Shown: positions 7,829 through 15,232 of the stretch, one piece after another | How the letters are laid out: each line of letters starts with the position of its first letter | Position numbering within the stretch: position 1 is the stretch's first letter | NCBI RefSeq assembly: GCF_000280495.2 | Contig: NZ_CP018016.1 | Coordinates: forward strand, 3,286,001-3,350,000 | Origin: Kosakonia radicincitans DSM 16656 | Lineage (GTDB): Bacteria > Pseudomonadota > Gammaproteobacteria > Enterobacterales > Enterobacteriaceae | Length of the DNA stretch: 64,000 nucleotides | Reading direction: 5' to 3' | Made by a program: the position numbers and the translations under genes | The notes under the pieces: model-generated | Seen by the model: only the letters and a program-made list of their open reading frames with translations | Told to the model about the DNA's origin: nothing | The model's database searches: none

Positions 7829-9658
7829 ATGTTCACTGGTCTGAAAAAAAGCGAAAGCAAACGGTTAGCCACTCTGGAGCTGCTGAGCAAGGAGGATAAA
7901 TCCCGCGATGCAGCACTGGCCGAGTTTGCTCTTCTGGCGTGCGAAGTTATGGGCGTTGAAGGCTGCTTTATCTCTACATTCGATGATGTTTTTCAATATA
8001 TCAAATATGTTAAAAACATACCGATTGAGCACGTAAAAATACGTATTGAACAGACCATGTGCCAATATTCTTTGCACAGCGGCCAAACGGTAATTAGTTC
8101 AGATACCCGCCTTGATGGTCGATTTAATCATCAGCCGCTGGTAAAAAGCGGCGATATTGTTTTTTATGCTTCAGCGCCAATGATAAATAAAGATGGCGTG
8201 ATCATGGGTACGCTGTGTGCGAGTCATTCCGAAACCTACGTGCCCACGTCCAGCCAGGTTGCCAGCTTTTTGCGCGTTGCCGCCCTCGCTGCCGCTTATC
8301 TTGAATCCTTTTATACCGTCGGGTTGGTGGATGCGCTGACCGGTCTGCCTAACCGCCAGTTTCTGATGAAAGAGATGGAGCGGCTGACCAATGAAAAAGT
8401 GAGTTCCCCTTACGGGCTGGTGATTTTTGATTGCATCGATATGCCGCGTGCTTACGAGCTCTCTCGCTATCTCGGCCTGGAAGCAGTGGAGAAACTGCTA
8501 CGCAGCTTCGGCTCGCTGCTGCGTTTACGCCTGAGACTGAAAGAAGAGGTCACGCTGTATGCCTTTACCACCGCGCGTTATGCCGTGCTGGTGGATATCG
8601 ATTATGCGCTGACGCTGGCAAAACGGGCGGAACGTTTACCCTGTACGCAGGCGAAAGTGGCTGGCGATATCGACATCAACCTGACCCTGCATACCGGCTA
8701 CGTTAAATTTTCCCCGCAGGAAGACAATGTGCAGGAAGTGGTGCGCCAGGGAATTAGCGCCCTGCATGAGTCCATTCGCCAGGATATTCCGGCGTTGCAG
8801 TTCAACCCGATCCTCGACCACAAACGCAATAAAGACTTCAAATTGCTGCACGATCTCAGTGAAGCCATTAAATCTCCGGACCAGTTGTATATGGTCTATC
8901 AGCCGAAGATTTCGCTGCGCTCAGGTAAAACCGAAGGCGTCGAAGCGTTACTGCGCTGGAAACACCCGCAACTGGGGAATATCTCCCCGGCCGTCATAGT
9001 GGAGCTAGCAGAAAAAACCACCCTGATGAGCGATCTTACACAGTGGGTGATTAAATCGGTGATCGCGCAGCTAAAAAGCTGGAAACAGCAGGGCGTTTTG
9101 CTGCCGGTGTCGATCAACGTTACGGTAAGCGATTTCTCGCGTCCGGGGTTTGCCGACGAGCTGGAACGCAACGTGCTCGCTGCCGGGCTTTACACCTCCG
9201 ATTTGCGTATCGAATGTCTGGAGACAGAAAAAGTGCTGGAAAGCGACCCGGCGCTGGCGGAACTGGACAGGCTTAAACTACTGGGCTTTACCATTCTGCT
9301 TGATGACTTTGGCGCCGGTTACAGCAATATCAGTTACTTACGCCGAATTCCGATCGACGTTATCAAGCTCGACCGCTCGCTGGTCAGCCAGGTAACCACC
9401 GATACCGGCAGCCGGATTATTGCCCGTAACGTGATTATGATGCTCAAGGAACTGCAGTACGTGGTGCTGGCCGAGGGGATTGAGGATCTCGAAACCGCAC
9501 GCATGCTGGAAGAGTATGGCTGCGATGTCGCACAGGGATATCTCTTTTCTCGCCCGCTGACGCCCGAAGAGATCCCGGACTGGCTGGCTGACAGTAAACC
9601 CTTTCGTTTGCTGGCGAAAATCAACGCTGACGAGAATCACCACCAGTACGGTATATAA
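7829..9658 (+). CDS. GAF-GGDEF(degenerate)-EAL cyclic-di-GMP phosphodiesterase
   Basis: 609 residues with no membrane segment: GAF domain about 20-165, GGDEF-like domain about 170-330, EAL domain about 345-600. The G-G-D-E-F active loop is missing (T-A-R-Y-A-V in its place), so no cyclase activity is expected. The EAL domain keeps its metal and substrate residues: E-A-L-L-R-W, S-I-N-V-T, R-I-E-C-L-E, D-D-F-G-A-G-Y-S, I-K-L-D, A-E-G-I-E, Q-G-Y-L-F-S. It should hydrolyse cyclic-di-GMP, with GAF as sensor. AGGAG precedes the ATG. In E. coli the yoaF neighbourhood instead holds the cyclase DgcP (YeaP), whose GAF sequence is different. Confidence 0.85.
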   Translation: MFTGLKKSESKRLATLELLSKEDKSRDAALAEFALLACEVMGVEGCFISTFDDVFQYIKYVKNIPIEHVKIRIEQTMCQYSLHSGQTVISSDTRLDGRFNHQPLVKSGDIVFYASAPMINKDGVIMGTLCASHSETYVPTSSQVASFLRVAALAAAYLESFYTVGLVDALTGLPNRQFLMKEMERLTNEKVSSPYGLVIFDCIDMPRAYELSRYLGLEAVEKLLRSFGSLLRLRLRLKEEVTLYAFTTARYAVLVDIDYALTLAKRAERLPCTQAKVAGDIDINLTLHTGYVKFSPQEDNVQEVVRQGISALHESIRQDIPALQFNPILDHKRNKDFKLLHDLSEAIKSPDQLYMVYQPKISLRSGKTEGVEALLRWKHPQLGNISPAVIVELAEKTTLMSDLTQWVIKSVIAQLKSWKQQGVLLPVSINVTVSDFSRPGFADELERNVLAAGLYTSDLRIECLETEKVLESDPALAELDRLKLLGFTILLDDFGAGYSNISYLRRIPIDVIKLDRSLVSQVTTDTGSRIIARNVIMMLKELQYVVLAEGIEDLETARMLEEYGCDVAQGYLFSRPLTPEEIPDWLADSKPFRLLAKINADENHHQYGI

Positions 9659-9794
9659 CCACGCACGTTATTTATCCGGCCTGTTGTATTAAGCAGCAGG
9701 CCGCGTACTGTCATGAAAATGTCATAAAAAAGATATTATATTCCGCCTCAATAACTTAAGCCAAATACGCTCAATTTCCCTGCAGACAGCCGAT

Positions 9795-9821
9795 TAAAGC
9801 CCCGTAAAACCCGGTCGATAT
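9795..9821 (+). promoter_or_regulatory. Sigma-28 (FliA) promoter of the chemoreceptor gene
   Basis: TAAAGCCC, 11 bases, GTCGATAT. The consensus is TAAAGTTT-N11-GCCGATAA; the spacing is exact and the TAAAG and CGATA cores are kept. It lies 51 bases before the ATG of the downstream receptor, which places it in the late flagellar class. Confidence 0.75.
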
Positions 9822-9871
9822 TGCTGGCGTGCGCCGGTTCGCGCTCCACTGACAACGGGAAGCAGAAATTC

Positions 9872-11461
9872 ATGAAACTCAACCACCTCACCATCGGGCA
9901 GCGCCTCGGTTTTCTTGCGACCATTCTGCTGCTGGCAACGCTGTTTATTGGTATTCGCGGCCTGGCGATTAACGCTGGCGGATTAGTACAAAATCAACGG
10001 ATCATGACCACGGAAAAGGTCGTTGCCCAGAGTATTGACACCGCCCGCAACGCACAGGTGCAGTTTAAAATTCAGGTGCAGGAGTGGAAAAATACGCTGC
10101 TGCGCGGTACACAGGGCCAGCAATCTTTCGACAAATATAAAAACGCGTTTGTAGAACAGAGCCAGAAAACGCAGGCGCTGTTAAAAACCCTGCGCGAATT
10201 GCTACCGCAAATCGGCCTTCCCGCAACAGAAGTCACCAATACCATCAACCTGCATGCGGAACTGGAGCAGCATTATCTCTCCGCCTTGCAGCAGTACGCT
10301 ATACAGGATGCCACCAGCGCCCAGCGGGTCGATCATCTGGTCACCGGCATCGATCGCGAGCCTACGCGCATGATCGACGAAGTGGTGGCCTCGACGTTGA
10401 AACAGGCGGCGCTTATCCGCGAACAAACTGAGGCCAGTAATTATCAACACTTTTCCCAAACGCGCCTGATGTTACTGCTGGTAATGGCATTGACTTTAGT
10501 TGTCGGGCTACTGATCACCTGGTGGCTGATCCGCAGTATCACGCAGCCGCTGGCGCAAGCAGTATCGGTGGCCCGCAACGTTGCCTCCGGCGATCTGCAA
10601 TCAACGATTATCCCCGCCGGACGGGATGAAACGGCGGAACTGATGCATGCGTTACTGGAAATGAACGGCAACCTGACGCGTATTGTTACCGGCGTGCGTT
10701 CCGGTACCGAAACTATCGCGGGCGCATCGCAGCAGATTGCCAGCGGCAGTCGCGAACTCTCTTCGCGCAATGAAGCGCAGGCCAGCGCGCTGGAACAAAC
10801 CGCAGCCTCGATGGAGGAGCTGACCGCGGTTGTCAAAAACAACGCCGAAAATTCACGCATCGCCAGCGATATCACTCGCGAAGCGACCCAGGTTGCAAAC
10901 CAGGGAGGTGAAGTGGTTGAGCGTGTGGTGCAGACCATGAGCGAAATTAATCAGCTTTCGACCGAGATCAGCAGCATTATCGGCGTGATCGACAGCATTG
11001 CTTTCCAGACCAATATTCTGGCGCTGAATGCGGCGGTTGAAGCCGCCCGCGCCGGAACAGAAGGCCGGGGTTTCGCTGTCGTCGCCTCAGAAGTTCGCGC
11101 ACTGGCTCAGCGTTCCGCGACGGCCGCGAAAGAAATTAGCGCCTTGATCCAACGTTCTGTCACGCGTATTGACGAAGGTAACCAACTGGTGAAAAGCGCA
11201 GGCAGCGCCATGGACGACATCATGCAGAGCGTGGCGCACGTCAGCAAACTGGTAGAGACCATTTCGCTGGCGAGTAACGATCAGAGCGTGGGAATCGATC
11301 AGGTGCATGTCGCCATTACTCGTATGGATGCGGCGACGCAGCAAAATGCAACGCTGTCGCAGGAATCATCGGCGGCGGCGCATGCCATGCAGCAGCAGGC
11401 GGAAAACCTGCTGGAGATGGTGCAAATCTTCAAACTCCGGACAAACAATAAGATGGTTTAA
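9872..11461 (+). CDS. Methyl-accepting chemotaxis protein
   Basis: 529-residue inner-membrane chemoreceptor. A membrane helix lies at about residues 10-30, a periplasmic helical-bundle sensor at about 32-195, a second membrane helix at about 200-222, then HAMP (I-T-Q-P-L ... R-N-V-A-S-G-D-L) and a methyl-accepting signalling domain. The highly conserved hairpin tip is present ([23 protein letters not shown]). There is no C-terminal N-W-E-T-F pentapeptide, so methylation must rely on other receptors' tethers. The start at 9872 has GGGAAG upstream. Ligand unknown. Driven by a sigma-28 promoter. Confidence 0.9.
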   Translation: MKLNHLTIGQRLGFLATILLLATLFIGIRGLAINAGGLVQNQRIMTTEKVVAQSIDTARNAQVQFKIQVQEWKNTLLRGTQGQQSFDKYKNAFVEQSQKTQALLKTLRELLPQIGLPATEVTNTINLHAELEQHYLSALQQYAIQDATSAQRVDHLVTGIDREPTRMIDEVVASTLKQAALIREQTEASNYQHFSQTRLMLLLVMALTLVVGLLITWWLIRSITQPLAQAVSVARNVASGDLQSTIIPAGRDETAELMHALLEMNGNLTRIVTGVRSGTETIAGASQQIASGSRELSSRNEAQASALEQTAASMEELTAVVKNNAENSRIASDITREATQVANQGGEVVERVVQTMSEINQLSTEISSIIGVIDSIAFQTNILALNAAVEAARAGTEGRGFAVVASEVRALAQRSATAAKEISALIQRSVTRIDEGNQLVKSAGSAMDDIMQSVAHVSKLVETISLASNDQSVGIDQVHVAITRMDAATQQNATLSQESSAAAHAMQQQAENLLEMVQIFKLRTNNKMV

Positions 11462-11787
11462 TGAATCTGGCTGCTACGGCGTCACATTCCGCAGCAGCAT
11501 GTGGCTATCAAACGATAGCGCAGCACCAGTAATCATCAAATTCATTAATCTTTCCACAGAAAAATTTGCGTTGGCTCACAATCGGGTTACAGGTTATAAA
11601 GTGCGCACGTGACGGATATACGCTTTAACAATCTCAAAAAAACATTCGCTGGCAGTTTTGGTGTCGAAACTGCCGCATTTTATTGCTATTCCCCCCTGCT
11701 TCAACCAGCCAGTGAAAACAGGAACTTTTTTCTCTGCAATTAATTCTCCGCAACTAAGATATATCGCATAAGAAACAGCGAATTAAT
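11462..11787. other. Intergenic region after the chemoreceptor
   Basis: 326 bases without a supported gene. It contains an 8-base inverted repeat GGCAGTTT / AAACTGCC at 11651-11674 followed by GCATTTTATT, which could be a weak rightward terminator, and a GCTGC/GCAGC pair near 11470-11497. Nothing else was recognised. Confidence 0.5.
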
Positions 11788-12042
11788 TCAGTGCGTACGC
11801 AAAAGCATGCTAATGGCATCCTGTTCAGATAATCCATAGCCTTTCACAGAGACCTCCATCGCTTCATTCTGAGTCTGGTTAAACAGCGTCTCATTGCCGT
11901 TAGTGTGCAGGTTTCCAGAAACGATATCTCCCATCTCAACATCATAATTTCCCAGCAGCTCTGCGATGGCGAACTCGCCTTTATCGTCGCGAATCACAAG
12001 AAAGCCAATGCGGTGCTCGTGGTGAACGACAGTACCTTTCAT
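11788..12042 (-). CDS. Hypothetical 84-residue protein, probable OB-like fold
   Basis: Small soluble acidic protein of 84 residues, not recognised as a named family. It starts M-K-G-T-V-V-H-H-E-H-R-I-G-F-L-V-I-R-D-D and alternates beta-type stretches with G-D-I-V-S-G-N and a helical C-terminus ending in L-L-R-T-H. The pattern (short strand, G-x-L-V-I, charged turn, strand, G-D-x-V) is like small beta-barrel proteins. An AAGGA site lies about 9 bases before the ATG at 12042. It is transcribed opposite to the two chemoreceptors that flank it. The longer reading from 12168 has no matching ribosome site. Confidence 0.6.
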   Translation of the reverse strand: MKGTVVHHEHRIGFLVIRDDKGEFAIAELLGNYDVEMGDIVSGNLHTNGNETLFNQTQNEAMEVSVKGYGLSEQDAISMLLRTH

Positions 12043-12479
12043 AAGAACAATCCTTTCGCAGTAAGAGAGTTTCAGCGTAGCTGAATCCAGCCCGCCAGGA
12101 AACGATCTGGCGCGTATTTGGCGCACCGTAGCAACAGGTTTATGATCCCGACCACAACTCTTATTCACGTATTTATAGTCTCAGCGGAAACATTATCCCT
12201 GCAGCTTCAACAATAATAAAAACAGCTACACTATGTGTGGTTATGCTTGAATATAAATATACACTTAACTTACTGTTGTGCGCTTTTTAGCTCCTTAAGT
12301 AAAATTTCCTTTTATCTCCGGGAAAAAAGATGATGGCTTAAATGAAATTATTTTATGCACTATTTCGCCAGTACGTAAGCAACAGAAAAATATAAAGCAC
12401 GCAGTACTCCATGCCGTAAATAGATATAAGAAATGCAACATGTTTCAGGCTCGTATCCCTTTTCCTGAGAAGGCTCACT
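12043..12479. other. Intergenic region upstream of aer
   Basis: 437 AT-rich bases between the divergent hypothetical gene and aer. It contains the sigma-28-like promoter at 12393-12420. No further gene or clear hairpin was seen. Confidence 0.55.
12393..12420 (+). promoter_or_regulatory. Sigma-28-like promoter of aer
   Basis: TAAAGCAC, 12 bases, GCCGTAAA. The -35 core TAAAG is perfect and the -10 differs from GCCGATAA at two positions, but the spacer is one base longer than the usual 11. E. coli aer is transcribed by sigma-28, which supports the call. Confidence 0.55.
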
Positions 12480-14024
12480 ATGCGTAACAATGAACCCGTC
12501 ACACAGCAAGAATACGTTTTCGACAATGATGCCACTTTAATGTCAACGACCGATCCACAGAGCCATATTAATTATGCTAACGACGCGTTTGTTCAGGTCA
12601 GTGGTTTTTCGCTTGAGGAACTAAAAGGTGAGCCGCATAACCTGGTTCGCCATCCCGATATGCCAAAAGAGGCTTTCGCGGACATGTGGGGCACGCTGAA
12701 GCAGGGGGAACCGTGGACGGCACTGGTAAAAAACCGCCGTCGTAATGGCGATCACTACTGGGTACGCGCTAACGCTATTCCGGTGGTACGTGAGGGCAGA
12801 ATCAAAGGTTATATGTCAGTACGTACACGGCCCGCAGCGGAAGAAGTCGCGGCGGCGGAGACACTGTACCGAGAGTTTCGCAACGGCCAGAGCAAAGGCC
12901 GACGTTTTCATAAAGGGTTGATTATTCGCACCGGTTTAATGGCGTGGCGCTCGCTGTTCGTCACCCTGCCCCTGCGCTGGCGATTACGCTCAGCGCTAAT
13001 TATCGCGCTGTTATTCAGCCTTGCTGCCGCCTGGCTGCATGCATTAACGCCAGGGCAAATGGCAAGCTTCTCGGGTTTTATGGCGCTACTGCTGCTGGCT
13101 ATCGATATCTGGCTTGAGCAGCAAATCGTTCGCCCGGTTGAACATCTGCGGCGCCAGGCGTTGCAGGTTGCCAGTGGTGAAATTCATCAGGTGGAACAGC
13201 TCAACCGCGTAGATGAAGTGGGCGTCACGCTACGCGCCATCAACCAGCTTGGCCTGATGTTTCGCTGGCTGGTTAACGACGTCAGCGGCCAGGCAGTGAC
13301 CGTGCTGAAAGCGTCAGATGCGCTGCGGGCAGGAAATGACTCCTTAAGCCGTCAGACTGAACAGGCGGCGTCAAATGTGCAGCAAACGGCCGCCACCATG
13401 AACGAAATGACGGCAACGGTAAGGAGTAACCGCGAAACGGCGGCGGAAGTCACCGCCCTTTCGCAAGGTACGCAGAGCGCGGCGCAGCAAGGCGGACAGG
13501 TCATGAATCAGATGATCGAGATGATGTCGGCGATTGCGGACAGCTCGCGGCAAATTGCCAGCATCACCAGCATCATCGACAGTATTGCCTTTCAAACCAA
13601 TATCCTGGCGCTGAACGCCGCGGTAGAGGCTGCACGCGCGGGGGAACAAGGTAAAGGCTTTGCGGTGGTGGCTGGCGAAGTGAGAAGCCTGGCAAGCCGC
13701 AGCGCCAGCGCGGCCAGTGAAATCAAAGCACTGATCGAAACCAGTGTGGCGAACGTTGATTCCGGTAGTGCACTGGCCGATAACGCAGGAAAGACGATGA
13801 AAGAGATTGTCAGCCAGGTACAGAACGTCACCGCGCTCATTGCGCAAATCAGCGCCGCCACCGCCGAACAAGCGACTGCGCTGGGCGAAGTCAGTGTGGC
13901 CGTGGAAGATCTGGACAGGATCACCCATCAGAATGCCGAGCGCGTGCAGGAAGGCGCGGAAGCCTCCGGGCGTATGAATCAGCAGGCCATTCGTTTAGCA
14001 GAAGCGATTTCGGTGTTCCAGTAA
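12480..14024 (+). CDS. aer: Aerotaxis/energy sensor Aer
   Basis: 514 residues (E. coli Aer 506). The N-terminal FAD-binding PAS domain, residues about 10-115, is strongly conserved: [34 protein letters not shown] membrane hairpin follows at about 165-210, then a HAMP region and the receptor signalling domain ([27 protein letters not shown]). It senses redox state through FAD and signals to CheA. GAAGG lies upstream of the ATG. It has no periplasmic domain, as expected for Aer. Confidence 0.9.
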   Translation: MRNNEPVTQQEYVFDNDATLMSTTDPQSHINYANDAFVQVSGFSLEELKGEPHNLVRHPDMPKEAFADMWGTLKQGEPWTALVKNRRRNGDHYWVRANAIPVVREGRIKGYMSVRTRPAAEEVAAAETLYREFRNGQSKGRRFHKGLIIRTGLMAWRSLFVTLPLRWRLRSALIIALLFSLAAAWLHALTPGQMASFSGFMALLLLAIDIWLEQQIVRPVEHLRRQALQVASGEIHQVEQLNRVDEVGVTLRAINQLGLMFRWLVNDVSGQAVTVLKASDALRAGNDSLSRQTEQAASNVQQTAATMNEMTATVRSNRETAAEVTALSQGTQSAAQQGGQVMNQMIEMMSAIADSSRQIASITSIIDSIAFQTNILALNAAVEAARAGEQGKGFAVVAGEVRSLASRSASAASEIKALIETSVANVDSGSALADNAGKTMKEIVSQVQNVTALIAQISAATAEQATALGEVSVAVEDLDRITHQNAERVQEGAEASGRMNQQAIRLAEAISVFQ

Positions 14025-14112
14025 CGATATTTCGTAATAAACCTGGAGGCTGCGCTCATTTTCTCGCCACTGGCAGGCATAGTGTAGGCGTATCTTCCAG
14101 GAGGACAGAACC

Positions 14113-14424
14113 ATGAAAAAGTTACTAATATGTTGTCTTTTCGGCAATACCGCCAACGCGCTGGCGAAACGGATGCAAAAGGCAGCCAACGAACATGGCT
14201 ATCCAATGCTGATTAGTGCCATCGGTCTGGATAATTTTGCCAGCGTGGCTCCCGCCTTTGACTGTTTTCTGGTCGCGCCGCACATCCAGTACAAACTGGA
14301 CGAAATTAAGGCCGCCGTGGGTAATGCGCCTGTCGCGATTATCGAAAGCTATCCTTTCGCGTCAATGGATGGTGAAAAAGTGCTGGAGTTTGTCATGGCG
14401 AAAATGCCTGTGCCGGCAGAATAA
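14113..14424 (+). CDS. Orphan PTS EIIB of the lactose/cellobiose family
   Basis: 103-residue cytoplasmic protein with the PTS_IIB (Lac/Chb) fold. The phospho-acceptor Cys is in the N-terminal strand-loop I-C-C-L-F-G-N-T-A-N-A-L-A-K-R-M (Cys7 or Cys8, most likely the one followed by L-F-G). A second conserved stretch is F-D-C-F-L-V-A-P-H-I-Q-Y-K-L, similar to the G-P-Q-V family loop. AGGAGG precedes the ATG. No EIIA or EIIC gene is nearby, so its phosphodonor and partner must be encoded elsewhere, or it has a regulatory role. It lies 88 bases behind aer and is closed by a strong terminator. Confidence 0.75.
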   Translation: MKKLLICCLFGNTANALAKRMQKAANEHGYPMLISAIGLDNFASVAPAFDCFLVAPHIQYKLDEIKAAVGNAPVAIIESYPFASMDGEKVLEFVMAKMPVPAE

Positions 14425-14430
14425 ACGCTA

Positions 14431-14458
14431 AAAAGCCACGCTTGCTGGCGTGGCTTTT
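14431..14458. terminator. Bidirectional terminator between EIIB gene and leuE
   Basis: GCCACGC / GCGTGGC stem with a six-base loop, flanked by AAAAA on the left and TTTTCTTTTT on the right. It therefore serves both the rightward EIIB gene and the leftward leuE gene. Confidence 0.75.
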
Positions 14459-14483
14459 CTTTTTATCTCTTCAGGTTATCTCT

Positions 14484-15128
14484 TCAGGATTGCAACGTTG
14501 CCAGACGGGCGGCGAAGCCGACAAAGATTAAACCAATCAGCGAATTTCCCAGACGGGTTAAGCGTTTTTTTGTCTTCACCCACTGTGTCACATACGAGCC
14601 TGTCACGATCAGGAAGCTGAAATAGCAGAAGCTGATGATCTCCAGCGTGCTGGCGAGAATAAAAAAGGACACGCCGGGACGGGCATAATGGATATCGATA
14701 AACTGCACAAAGAACGAAACATAAAACAGAATCGCTTTCGGGTTGGTCAGGCTCAACACCAGCGAGCGTTTTAAAATATCGCCTTTATGCGCATCATCAT
14801 CGCTTTGCGGCTGCGTTCGCTGCACAAAGGTACTGTAGAGCATTTTCCCGCCAAGCCAGAGCAAATAAATCGCGCCGAGATAACGCACGATATTGAACAA
14901 TACCGGTGTTGTTTTAATCAGCGTGGCGACACCAGCGTACGCGAGAAACATCAGCACAGCATCACCAATAAAAACGCCTGCCGCAGCGGTATACCCGTTG
15001 CGTAATCCTCCGGCGATACTGGTTTTCAGCACAAAAAAGGTGTTCGGACCGGGCACCAGAATGATAAAAATTGCGCCGATAAAATAGGTCCAGTAACTGA
15101 TAACGCCAAATTCCGCAAACACACTCAC
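14484..15128 (-). CDS. leuE: Leucine efflux protein LeuE (LysE/RhtB family)
   Basis: 214-residue inner-membrane exporter, about six hydrophobic segments; E. coli LeuE (YeaS) has 212. The LysE-family motif [12 protein letters not shown] is near residue 25, and F-K-R-S/[22 protein letters not shown] matches E. coli almost exactly. It exports leucine and some other hydrophobic amino acids in E. coli. It sits 104 bases downstream of the DosP-like gene in the same direction, but probably has its own promoter. Confidence 0.9.
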   Translation of the reverse strand: MSVFAEFGVISYWTYFIGAIFIILVPGPNTFFVLKTSIAGGLRNGYTAAAGVFIGDAVLMFLAYAGVATLIKTTPVLFNIVRYLGAIYLLWLGGKMLYSTFVQRTQPQSDDDAHKGDILKRSLVLSLTNPKAILFYVSFFVQFIDIHYARPGVSFFILASTLEIISFCYFSFLIVTGSYVTQWVKTKKRLTRLGNSLIGLIFVGFAARLATLQS

Positions 15129-15232
15129 TTCCTTAGAGCTAACGCTGCAACCACAATAAAATTCGCGACATATGCTACAAGGGGAGCCGCAGAAACAAAA
15201 GCGTTGCGGTTATTTCAGCAAAAAACGGCGTT

